Assembly: GCA_965207985.1 (NCBI GenBank)
Contig: CBDBND010000032.1
Span: forward strand, 248,001-312,000
Origin: CBDBND01 sp965207985
GTDB taxonomy: Bacteria > Pseudomonadota > Alphaproteobacteria > Rhodospirillales > Rhodospirillaceae
Direction: 5' to 3'
DNA: 64,000 bases
Both the position numbers and the translations under genes were made by a program. Of this stretch, positions 18,321-26,684 are shown one piece after another. Numbering within the stretch: the stretch's first letter is position 1; each line of letters opens with the position of its first letter. The notes beneath the pieces were generated by a model. The model made no database searches. It saw only the letters and a list, made by a program, of their open reading frames with translations, and was not told where the DNA came from.

Positions 18321-19529
18321 TTATACGCCCAAATTGCCCAAACTGTCATAAATCGGCCCCATAACGCCGATCACGATCCATCCCATTATTACGCCCGAAA
18401 TCACGGTCATGGCCGGTTCAATCAGCCCGATCATGGCGTCGATACCCTCGTCAACGTCTTTGTCGTAGAAATCGGTAACGTTGCCGAGAACACCGCCTAG
18501 ATTACCGCTGTCTTCGCCGATTTTCACCATTCTCAGGACGAGACTTGGAAACTGGCCTGAGTTTCTCATGGCGTCAGACAACGGTTCACCATTCTGCACT
18601 TGTTCACGTACGACCTTCATGGACTCTTCAAGGCAACGGTTAGCAACAACACGTTGCGCAGTTTCAAGACACTGAAGAATAGGCACCCCACTTTGAAACA
18701 TCACTGCGAAGAAGTGACAGAACCTGGACAAGGCCAGTTTTTGGGTGAGATCGCCCATGATGGGTACGCGGAGCCACAGACAGGAAAACGCATAACGGAA
18801 TTTGTCGGATGCCCGTATAAAAGACCAGAGCGCTAACGTAATGACAATTGGCGTCCCCAATAGGATGTACCAGCTTGAAACAAAAAAGTCCGAAGTGGCG
18901 ATCAGCGCTAAGGTTATAGGCGGAAGGTCCTGATTGTTTGATCTCAAGAACTCGACAATGCCCGGCACAACAAACGTCATCATAAAGCCCAACATGAGAG
19001 AGATGACGAAAAGCACGATGATAGGATAGCGCGCAGCTTTCTTAATGCGCTGTCTGATGGCATCTTCCCATTTGGTGTGATTTGTCAGGTGCTGGAAGGA
19101 CGCCGTCAAATTACCGCTTTCTTCTCCCGCCGCTATCAACGACGCGTACATTTCGCCAAACACCTTTGGATGCCGCTCGAAGGCTTGAGAAAGTGGAACC
19201 CCTTCACTGACGTCACTCAGTATCTCAGACGTCAAGTCTCTAAGGCGAGGTGTATCCGTGCTGTCGCGTACGTTGGTGAGCGAATCAATCAGTGGCACCC
19301 CGGCTGCCTGGAGCTGCTCTAGATGGACAAAGAACTGGATCTTTTCGCGATTGGATATGCCTCTCGATAAGGCCGTACCAAGACCCTTTTCTTTGATCGC
19401 CTTACTGTCAATAAGAACGAGATTGACCGCTTCAAGCTGCTGGTAAAGGTCGGTCTCATTGTTGGCGCTCAGTTTGCCGCGAATGGTGCGTCCGGCATTG
19501 TTGATGGCGCGGTAAGCGTATTGGGGCAT
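18321..19529 (-). CDS. GspF/PilC-family inner-membrane assembly protein
   Basis: The 402-residue protein has two T2SSF domains, each with a helical bundle (KIQFFVHLEQLQAAGVPLID and SRFCHFFAVMFQSGVPILQC), and three membrane segments (IIVLFVISLMLGFMMTFVVP, ILLGTPIVITLALW and AMTVISGVIMGWIVIGVMG). It is the polytopic platform protein (PilC or MshG) that couples the cytoplasmic ATPase to pilin assembly. It sits directly between the GspE gene and the PilM-PilN gene, matching mshE-mshG order. It is complete, but its ATPase partner is broken. Confidence 0.92.
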   Translation of the reverse strand: MPQYAYRAINNAGRTIRGKLSANNETDLYQQLEAVNLVLIDSKAIKEKGLGTALSRGISNREKIQFFVHLEQLQAAGVPLIDSLTNVRDSTDTPRLRDLTSEILSDVSEGVPLSQAFERHPKVFGEMYASLIAAGEESGNLTASFQHLTNHTKWEDAIRQRIKKAARYPIIVLFVISLMLGFMMTFVVPGIVEFLRSNNQDLPPITLALIATSDFFVSSWYILLGTPIVITLALWSFIRASDKFRYAFSCLWLRVPIMGDLTQKLALSRFCHFFAVMFQSGVPILQCLETAQRVVANRCLEESMKVVREQVQNGEPLSDAMRNSGQFPSLVLRMVKIGEDSGNLGGVLGNVTDFYDKDVDEGIDAMIGLIEPAMTVISGVIMGWIVIGVMGPIYDSLGNLGV

Positions 19530-19532
19530 GGC

Positions 19533-20423
19533 TTAAAGCCTATCGGTAAAGTCGACGATTTTTATAGCAGCATCGAGACTGGTCTGGCCTTCCAACACCT
19601 TCGTGGTGGCGTCGAAAACCATCGGCACGAAACCCGCTTCCTTGGCGGCGGTCTTGACTTGGGAGAGCGGCGCCTCCTGCAAGACCAATTCATCGACCGC
19701 ATCATTGAACGGCAGAATTTCGGAAATAGCGACCCGGCCCCTATAACCCGACTTACGGCAGTCATCACAGCCAATAGCACGGTAGATGGTCGGTGGATTG
19801 GCCGGATCAATACCTAGCAGTTTGCATTCTTCTTCGGTCGCAGGTCCTGACTCTTTACATTTTTCGCACAGACGGCGAACCAAGCGTTGGGCAATGATGC
19901 CGATGACATTGTTAGCCATCAAACTTGGTTTTAGACCGAGGTCAATAAGACGGGGAATGCATCCGGCTGCATCGTTGGTGTGCAGTGTGGTATACACTTG
20001 GTGACCGGTCATGGCGGCACGGAGAGCCATCGTCGCCGTTCAAGAGTCACGGACCTCCCCGACGAGAATGATGTCAGGGTCCTGCCGCATGAGAGTGCGA
20101 ATCCCGTCGGCGAAGCTCAGAGAGCTGCCCTCCCGAACCTGTGCCTGCCGGATCAACTGCAGTTCGTATTCGACTGGATCCTCCAAAGTCATGATGTTGC
20201 GATCAAGTGAATTAACGTGACTGATCATGGCATAGAGGGTGGTCGTTTTACCTGACTCTGTTGGCCCCGTAACAATGATGATCCCTTCGGGCCGTTTGGT
20301 CATTTTATCGATCAAGGCAAAGTTATGTTCTGTGTAACCAAGCTTGTCGATCGTGACCAAGGCTTGCGATTTGTCGAGAATACGCAAGACGACGTTTTCA
20401 CCGTGAATGGTAGGCAAGGACAA
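19533..20423 (-). pseudogene. GspE/PilB/MshE assembly ATPase: N-terminus lost and in-frame TGA
   Basis: The remaining frame starts inside the domain (LPTIHGENVVLRILD). It has Walker A as GPTESGKTTT (Glu where Gly is usual), an Asp box (IMTLEDPVEYELQLIRQAQV) and Walker B (DIILVGEVRDS). It then meets TGA at 20040-20042 and continues as TATMALRAAMTGHQVYTTLH, with the zinc cysteines CEKC and CDDC. Homologues read RDSETA here, so the stop replaces a Glu codon. About half of the expected protein, the N1/N2 region, is gone at a junction with the truncated pilD. Confidence 0.9.
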
Positions 20424-20919
20424 ACGCAGACAAACAAACCGCAGCCGTCAGGGACAGCGAGCGACCATCAACGACGTTAATCGCCAGGGCTAAACCGATC
20501 ACAGATACCACAAGCGCGTTGGGCAACTTGTCGTGCTCCAAATCAATGATGGAAAGGGTCAAAAGAACGATAACGACAAGCCAAAGTAACACCGCACGTG
20601 TTGGATCTTCGGGCAACGTAACCACCGATGCGGCAACAAACAGCGCGCCACATGTGAATTCGATGAGGGGATAGCGCACAGATACCGACGCTTGGCAGTG
20701 GCGGCACCGGCCACGATTGACCAGCCACGACAGAATAGGGAAAAGGTCGACTACAGCTAAATCATGCCCGCATTTAGGACACCGTGAACGGCCGAAAACG
20801 AAGTCCTCCCCGCGGGGCAGCCGGTAGGAAAACGCTGTAACAAAACTTCCACACAGGAGCCCAATGAGCAGGCTTGCGCCGTGGAGGATTGGAACGGGTA
20901 CGAGCTCCAAAGCCTGCAC
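20398..20919 (-). pseudogene. pilD: Prepilin peptidase (PilD/GspO), C-terminally truncated
   Basis: A GTG at 20919, 4 bp after the mshM stop, starts a prepilin peptidase. It has the membrane helix GASLLIGLLCGSFVTAFSYR, the double zinc-binding CPKCG and CRHC pairs (CPKCGHDLAVVDLFPILSWL), and the first catalytic Asp motif (IIDLEHDKLPN). The protein ends after ~173 residues, where it runs into GspE sequence. The second catalytic GxGD motif is therefore missing. Prepilin peptidase cleaves and N-methylates type IV pilins, and this copy should be inactive. Confidence 0.88.
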
Positions 20920-20923
20920 GGAC

Positions 20924-21913
20924 CTAAGGCGTGCCGGACGGGGAGTCAGAGAAAACGGAGACGGCTTTTTCGAACGTATCTTTTGCCCAGAACTGCAAGG
21001 TGGGACTGAGTACGAAAAGGGCAACAACGGCGGCCATTTCAAGCGCGATCACCCCCATGAGAATGCGCCGGGTCGTACTGCGGTGAAACCGCACGGGTTG
21101 CGCAATTTGCGGTGAGTCATCAATGGCCGCTTCGGCGTGCTGCTCCGTCACCTGAATTGACCCCTCGCCATAAGCAACCAGCAAGGCCTTATCGGCCAAT
21201 ATGTTGATGACACGGGGGATAAACTGGGCACTTGAGACTAGCAGCCTTACGGCGGCTTCATCAAAAATGGGAAACTCGATGCCTTCCAGGCGGCTCGCTT
21301 CGAGCCGATGATTCATATAGTGAATGGCCTCATCCATGGTCAGCGGACCAGTGCTGAAAGAGAACCCGATCCTCTGATTAATCTGGCGCAAGTTGGGTTG
21401 GCTTAAGAGGTCATCAAGTTCGCTTTGTCCGAACAGGACAATTTGAAGGAGCTTGTGCCGCTCGGTTTCCAAATTGGAAAGCAAGCGAATGGTCTCCAGT
21501 CCCTCTGCTGCCAAGGCCTGCGCCTCATCGACGATCAGGACCGCATTTCGGCCAATTGCATGCTGCTCAAGCAAAAAGGTGTTGAGCGACTGCATCATCT
21601 GAGTCCGCGTGCCAGATTCCAGACCAAATTCGGCGCAGACGAGTCCGACGAGGCTTTCCGGATCACATTGGGGAGCGTTGAGATAGGCAACGGCATCGTT
21701 GGAGCCGACGAGTTTGCGCAAAAGCAAACGGCACAACATGGTTTTGCCGGTCCCGACATCACCGACGACCTTCAGAATGCCAGTGTTGCGAGTAATACCG
21801 AACTGGATTGATTGAATAATTTCGACGTGTTTGTCGATCGGAAAGTACTGATTGGTGTTGGGCGTAAGCGTGAAGGGATGTTCCTTCAGGCCGAAATGCG
21901 CGAGATAAGGCAT
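20924..21913 (-). CDS. mshM: MshM/ExeA-like AAA ATPase
   Basis: The 329-residue protein opens with the family signature (YLAHFGLKEHPFTLTPNTNQ), followed by Walker A (GDVGTGKTMLCR), Walker B (NAVLIVDEAQAL) and a C-terminal membrane helix (MGVIALEMAAVVALFVLSP). ExeA and MshM proteins use ATP to help the secretin pass or assemble in the cell wall. It sits between mshN and pilD, as in MSHA loci. No secretin gene is in this window. The frame is intact. Confidence 0.87.
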   Translation of the reverse strand: MPYLAHFGLKEHPFTLTPNTNQYFPIDKHVEIIQSIQFGITRNTGILKVVGDVGTGKTMLCRLLLRKLVGSNDAVAYLNAPQCDPESLVGLVCAEFGLESGTRTQMMQSLNTFLLEQHAIGRNAVLIVDEAQALAAEGLETIRLLSNLETERHKLLQIVLFGQSELDDLLSQPNLRQINQRIGFSFSTGPLTMDEAIHYMNHRLEASRLEGIEFPIFDEAAVRLLVSSAQFIPRVINILADKALLVAYGEGSIQVTEQHAEAAIDDSPQIAQPVRFHRSTTRRILMGVIALEMAAVVALFVLSPTLQFWAKDTFEKAVSVFSDSPSGTP

Positions 21914-21935
21914 AGGCCGTTCCGGACGGCTACGA

Positions 21936-23273
21936 CTACAACGTCTTCAAATAGCGCACGCGGCGCTCAATGTCTGACCGGGACAAGTCCGACGCCACAC
22001 CACTGTTGATGATACCAGCAAGTACGCGCTCGTAAGACACAACAGCCTGTTCGTTACGTCCCATGCGATCCAGCAAGACAGCTAAGTTGTAATGGTACAT
22101 GACTGTGCTGGGAGCCATCGACGCAGCCTGACTTAAGTATCGCAATGCCTGGTCATTTGATCCCATTCGCGCATAGAGCAATCCAATCTGCGCTTTGACG
22201 GGACTGAAGCGGGGATATTCCTGTTCGAGGTCGAGCAGTCGGCTCAACGCATCGTTGGGGGCCTGAGTACTAAAGATAGAGGTCAAGTTTGCGAGCGCTT
22301 CGCGGTTACTCGGATCCAGCCGAAGGACGTTTTCATATCCGCCGCGGGCTTCATCTAATCGGCCCATTTTCTGCAGGGCGGCACTGCGTCCAAGGAGGGC
22401 CAATATGCTGGTCGGCTCATTCTCAAGGGCAGCGCTATACAGGCTCAGGGCCGCGCCATTATCACCGCGAACGAGGGCATTGTAGCCCGCGGTAACATTG
22501 TCCTGGGCCTCTTGCGAAACTTCTCTGACCTGGATCATATCGCCAGCGACCGTACCCGCGAATTCCGCTTCCGCCCGCCGGATTGATATGGGCGGACTTA
22601 TAACACGCGCCGGAGAATCCGGGTCCAGTTGGGGCATGGGTTCTGACTGGGTTGGTGCCGCCGACGGTGGGCTCGGTGCTGCGGCCTGTTGCACAGGGGC
22701 CGGTGGTGGGGGCGCGGGTTCCGCAACAGTGGGCTCAACGGGTTCCGGCGCAGGTTCCGGTTCGGTCATCGCCACAACCGGTTCGGGAGCCGGCTCGGGG
22801 ATCGGTTCGGCTGTCGGCGGCGCGGGTGCTTCAGCAGGTTCCGGAGTTGCTTCCGGCACGGCTGCGACGTCGGGTTCCGGTTCAGGCGCAGCTGACCGCG
22901 CAACATCCAAAGGTGATTGCGGCGCCTCTGCCGCCGGTGCAGCGGGCTCTGCCGGCGCCGGGGGTTGAGGCTCAGGCTGTGCCGGTGCGGGTGCCGGTTG
23001 TTGAGCGACTTGAACCGGTGCAGGCTGTTCGGTGTCCACCAGGAAAAAGGCAGCGACAAGAACAACGGCAAGGACCACCGCGGCAGCAATGCCGGGCAGC
23101 CGCCAATTGGCGCCAAGCCGGCCAAAGCGCCCGGCCGAAATAGCGCCGGTTGCCACCATGCGATCCGTATCAAAGGCGTTAGGTCCCGCATCCTCAGGAA
23201 CTTCCGCCTGAGCTGCGGCTTGCTGCTCGTTTTCTTTCGCTGCTTTTTGAAGCGCTTTGTAAAGTACGCTCAT
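21936..23273 (-). CDS. MshN-like TPR protein
   Basis: I chose ATG 23273 (MSVLYKALQKAAKENEQQ), the usual start of this family; a longer frame upstream lacks family sequence. The 445-residue protein has a short cytoplasmic segment, one membrane helix (PGIAAAVVLAVVLVAAFFLV), a long Pro/Ala/Glu-rich linker (residues ~85-215), and at least four C-terminal TPR repeats. This is the architecture of MshN, a pilus-biogenesis protein encoded beside mshM. It is the first gene of the minus-strand pilus operon. The linker gives strong mirror frames on the other strand that are not genes. Confidence 0.8.
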   Translation of the reverse strand: MSVLYKALQKAAKENEQQAAAQAEVPEDAGPNAFDTDRMVATGAISAGRFGRLGANWRLPGIAAAVVLAVVLVAAFFLVDTEQPAPVQVAQQPAPAPAQPEPQPPAPAEPAAPAAEAPQSPLDVARSAAPEPEPDVAAVPEATPEPAEAPAPPTAEPIPEPAPEPVVAMTEPEPAPEPVEPTVAEPAPPPPAPVQQAAAPSPPSAAPTQSEPMPQLDPDSPARVISPPISIRRAEAEFAGTVAGDMIQVREVSQEAQDNVTAGYNALVRGDNGAALSLYSAALENEPTSILALLGRSAALQKMGRLDEARGGYENVLRLDPSNREALANLTSIFSTQAPNDALSRLLDLEQEYPRFSPVKAQIGLLYARMGSNDQALRYLSQAASMAPSTVMYHYNLAVLLDRMGRNEQAVVSYERVLAGIINSGVASDLSRSDIERRVRYLKTL

Positions 23274-23486
23274 GCGCTTACTCGACCCCGTTTCGGTGCG
23301 GACCTCAAGACCGACCGAACGCCCCCACACGGAACACTAGAACCGGCGGTATTATCAGCCCTTTTCTCCCGGGAACCCTATACGCAAAGACCCTAGTGCG
23401 CAAGCAACCTGCAGGTCCAAAACCGCAGAGAAAGGCTGGTTTCCCAGTGGAATATTAAGACCTTAGCCCATGACGGCCGGGCCGGA

Positions 23487-23918
23487 CTATTGCACCGTTA
23501 TGGTCACCTTTTCCGACATCACGGGTGGATCGTGAGGCACGTGATCCTGATCACCGAGGATCATCTGCAAAACATATTCCCCAGGCGCTAGCTCAACAAC
23601 GGCTTCAGTTTGACCGTTGCCAAAATGTAGCAAATCCGGTTCATCAGTAATGAGCGGTTCATTGAAGTTCGTCACTTCACGGTTAATGGCGAGATGGTGG
23701 TGCCCCGTATCTGGATAAAAAACACCCGCGGGAGCGACGCCCATTCCCTTTAGTCCGAACCTGACAGTAAAGGGGCTAGAAACAACTTCACCATGAGCAG
23801 GTGAAATGAGGTACGCAACCGCACCTTCAGGTGCTGACTCACGCTGCCATTCTTCCTCTTGTGCACAGGCGGCAGTGGTGACCAAGGTCGATGCTAGAGC
23901 GATGACAAACATGCGCAT
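23487..23918 (-). CDS. DUF4399 exported protein
   Basis: The 143-residue protein has a signal peptide (MRMFVIALASTLVTTAACAQ). A C residue before the cleavage point could even suggest a lipoprotein, but the lipobox is imperfect. The mature part matches DUF4399: FTVRFGLKGMGVAPAG, then DTGHHHLAIN and a C-terminal ILGDQDHVPHDPPVMSEKV. The histidine clusters could bind metal, but the function is not established. It appears to be monocistronic, facing away from the IS3 remnants. Confidence 0.82.
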   Translation of the reverse strand: MRMFVIALASTLVTTAACAQEEEWQRESAPEGAVAYLISPAHGEVVSSPFTVRFGLKGMGVAPAGVFYPDTGHHHLAINREVTNFNEPLITDEPDLLHFGNGQTEAVVELAPGEYVLQMILGDQDHVPHDPPVMSEKVTITVQ

Positions 23919-24059
23919 TGGTTTTCTCCATCACGATCCAATTGAAGACTATCAGTGGGATAGGGTTAGCCTAGGCGACTGGTTGGGATAGGGGCAAGAG
24001 CCGTACGTATATTTATGTGGAGTGTCTTCCCTTTTAAGGGGGTGTGTTTCCAATATGTC

Positions 24060-24820
24060 TGAGGTGGTCCCACTTGTTTGGACAGTCTGACGGCTTATCT
24101 AAGGTGTATTCCGCTTTCTGATCATGCCGTCAGAATCCTGTTTATCATATTTGATTGCTGTTGTTGGTCCTGTGGGGATGTGGGCAAGGCGGTAGTCTTG
24201 TCCAACATATCCACAGGCTGCCCCGCCGCGTAGGCTTCCGCCGGCGTTTTGCCTCCGAGCGACGAATGGGGCCGCTCGGCTGGGGCCGCTCGGCGTTGTA
24301 GAACCCGATCCATTCGCCGATGACCCTCTCGGCGTGGAAGCCGTCGGTCAGCTCGTGCAGGTGAACCGCCTCGTACTTGAGAGAGCGCCACAGTCGCTCA
24401 ATGAAGATGTTGTCCATGCACCGGCCGCGCCCGTCCATGGAGATCGTGGTCCCGGCCTCCTTGAGGCGGCCGGTGAACTCGAAGCTGGTGAACTGGCTGC
24501 CCTGGTCGGTGTTGAAGATCTCCGGCCTGCCGTAGGTGTCGAGCGCCTCATTCAAGGCCTCGACGCAGAACCGCGCATCCACCGTGCGAGAACACCTCGC
24601 CCAAGCCATCCATCGCCTGGCGCTTCCACGTGCTGACCTGATTGGGACGGACCTCATAGCGCACCGCGATCTCCTGGATCGTGCGGTCGCCACGTAGCGC
24701 CTCCAGCGCAATCTTCGCTTTGAACTCAGGCGTGAACTTCCGTCGCTTCGTCATCTCGTATTCCTCCGTAACCGGGGGAATACACCTTAAACAACTGTCC
24801 GATTTTCCGGGACCACCTCA
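24060..24820 (-). mobile_element. IS3-family element with internal deletion (761 bp)
   Basis: Inverted repeats TGAGGTGGTCCC at 24060-24071 and in complement at 24809-24820, with a 3-bp duplication GTC at 24057-24059 and 24821-24823. A full IS3 element would be about 1.2-1.4 kb. The middle, including the orfA end and orfB start, is gone. Confidence 0.9.
24122..24754 (-). pseudogene. IS3-family transposase remnant (orfA-orfB deletion)
   Basis: The frame starts with OrfA (MTKRRKFTPEFKAKIALEAL) and jumps after GLGEVFSHGG to the OrfB core (RPEIFNTDQGSQFTS with the second Asp, and NIFIERLWRSLKYEAVHL with the Glu). The first catalytic Asp is lost. Near 24270-24297 a tandem GGGGCCGCTCGGCT duplication shifts the frame. 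The expected end (SSLGGKTPAEAYAAGQPVD) is therefore in another frame. The element cannot transpose itself. Confidence 0.88.
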
Positions 24821-24861
24821 GTCCCCCGTCAGGACCAATGGAACAGATTAGGGTGATTGCG

Positions 24862-25298
24862 TAAGAGAGTGTTATTGGCTCATCGTCATCATTGAGGAGT
24901 GAACGATGAGAGATAGAACAGAACGATCCCAGGATGTTGCGGAGCGGACGGTCAAGGACAACGGCATGGATCATGTGCGCGGCGCACCCTATCACCCGCA
25001 GACACAGGGCAAGATCGAGCGGTGGCATCAGACCCTGAAGAACCGCATCCTGTTAGAGAACTACTTCCTGCCGGGCGATCTCAAGACCGGGATCGGGCGC
25101 TTCGTCGCCTACTACAATCACCACCGCTACCACGAGAGCCTGAGCAATCTGACGCCCGCCGACGTCTACTTCGGGCGCGGCGAAACCATCTTACTCGAAA
25201 GGGAGAGAATCAAACAAAACACCATCAACCAACGGCGCTTGCAGCACCGCAAAGCCGCCGCCTAAACTGAAAACCAAGATGGGCCAAACCCTCTCTTA
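24862..25298 (+). mobile_element. Second deleted IS3-family element (about 437 bp)
   Basis: TAAGAGAGTG (24862) and the complement of CCCTCTCTTA (ending at 25298) form imperfect ends around the C-terminal part of an IS3 transposase. The element is much shorter than a full IS3. I could not find a certain target duplication. Confidence 0.65.
24906..25265 (+). pseudogene. IS3-family orfB C-terminal fragment
   Basis: The ~120-residue frame holds only the end of an integrase core: VKDNGMDHVRGAPYHPQTQG, then KIERWHQTLKNRILLE with the catalytic Glu, and VAYYNHHRYHESLSNLTPAD. The first ~15 residues do not match the family and appear to come from the element's left end joined by deletion. Confidence 0.82.
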
Positions 25299-25528
25299 GT
25301 TTATCAACCCCCGCTGTCCCAAATACTCTGACGACGGACACAAAGTGGAAACCGGGAATTGATTATGTGCACCCCCTAAGCCACAATTCCTGAGGATGAT
25401 CAACCTACTTGAAGGTCTCTGTATCCACAGAAGGAAGACAAAGCTATACCATAGAGACGAAATACGTGGGGATTTAGTGGGGAAAATTTAGTTGTGAGAG
25501 GCAGGAATAAGCTAAGCCATTGAAAACA

Positions 25529-25605
<77 letters not shown>

Positions 25606-25682
25606 GCAAGCGGGCGGGACCATACCCAAAGGTCCGTGGGCTGTCTATCGCTTCGCAGCCCGTGGTAACGCCAAAAACCGCT

Positions 25683-26684
25683 CTATTCTGCGGCGTTTAG
25701 ACGGGCGAACGCGTTGGCCTCCGCCCCTAACGGCAAGCCGGCACCGGGATCGCCGAGGTAACCCGCAATGTCACCGAGGATGACCGTGGCCTGCAGATCG
25801 CGCAGCATCATGTGCCAGGAGTCATCGTAGTAAGCCAAGCGTCCTGCTGACACACTTTCCATAAATTTAGCCGCCGCAGATCGCGTAGCGTTCTTGGGAA
25901 TGATTTCGTCTTTCGCGCCGTAGAGATAAAGCGTCGGAACAGGCAGACGCCCTATGTTGTCTTGAGCCGTATCCATCAAGTTGGTCAAACCATAAATGCT
26001 GTCGATGCGCGTGTTCTTTATGAACAGAGGGTCACGCGCATTGTCACGCAGCATTTCAATATTGTCGCTGGCCTGACGGCCGAGACCGCGCCCCGACGGT
26101 TTGGCATTGGGAAACAAATGGGCTCCCATCCACAATGAAACCCGGTAAGCGAGCGGCATGGTGGAGCGGCTCCACACAGCCGGTGCCACCAACACCACGG
26201 CGTCTACGGGCGGCGGCACCGACGACGTCATGGCTGCCGTAATCACCGCGCCGCCCATGCTGACACCCAGAGCGTAGACCGGCAGATCAGGATAGGATTG
26301 GTCAAGAACACGGGCAAAATCGCTGAAGTCCTTCACCAGCACCTCTTCGCCCGGCCACAGGCCAGCATGGGGAGCGCGGCCGAAGCCACGTTGATCGTAG
26401 GTAAAAACGGCAAAGCCGGCGCGTGCCAGCGTGGGCCCCACGCCGGGGGCGTCGGGGACGACGTCGAACGCCTTGCTGTAATCGTTGAATCCATGCACGG
26501 CAAGGACGAGTCCACTGGGTTCGTCCTCCGGCATCCATTGCCGAACCGGCAGAGCCAGACCGTCAGAGGTGATGAACTGGGTGTCGTCAAGAACGGGTGT
26601 GGTTGGTCCTGGACCGGGGGGCGCAACACGGGGAGCACAAGCGGACAACAAAACCAAGGTCAGTATCAGACAGACTGATCTCAC
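25683..26684 (-). CDS. Alpha/beta hydrolase lipoprotein (monoacylglycerol lipase-like)
   Basis: The 333-residue protein starts with a lipoprotein signal (LILTLVLLSAC, with lipobox LSAC). It then shows a serine-aminopeptidase/lysophospholipase fold: an oxyanion-hole HGFNDYS, FTYDQRGFGRAPHAG, a nucleophile elbow GVSMGG, an Asp region YLYGAKDEIIP and a C-terminal catalytic His in SWHMMLRD. The substrate is probably a membrane lipid or ester. The GTG start overlaps the stop of the upstream ABC gene (GTGA), suggesting translational coupling. It is anchored in the envelope if the lipobox is used. Confidence 0.85.
   Translation of the reverse strand: MRSVCLILTLVLLSACAPRVAPPGPGPTTPVLDDTQFITSDGLALPVRQWMPEDEPSGLVLAVHGFNDYSKAFDVVPDAPGVGPTLARAGFAVFTYDQRGFGRAPHAGLWPGEEVLVKDFSDFARVLDQSYPDLPVYALGVSMGGAVITAAMTSSVPPPVDAVVLVAPAVWSRSTMPLAYRVSLWMGAHLFPNAKPSGRGLGRQASDNIEMLRDNARDPLFIKNTRIDSIYGLTNLMDTAQDNIGRLPVPTLYLYGAKDEIIPKNATRSAAAKFMESVSAGRLAYYDDSWHMMLRDLQATVILGDIAGYLGDPGAGLPLGAEANAFARLNAAE

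Noticed and set aside
22498..22968. Gly/Ser/Ala-rich plus-strand frame
   Set aside because: It is the mirror of the Pro/Ala/Glu repeat linker of the MshN-like gene and has no independent start signal.
25299..25528. Possible integrase remnant or attachment site next to tRNA-Arg
   Set aside because: I saw no integrase motif and no duplicated tRNA 3' end in the stretch; it holds no gene that I can support.
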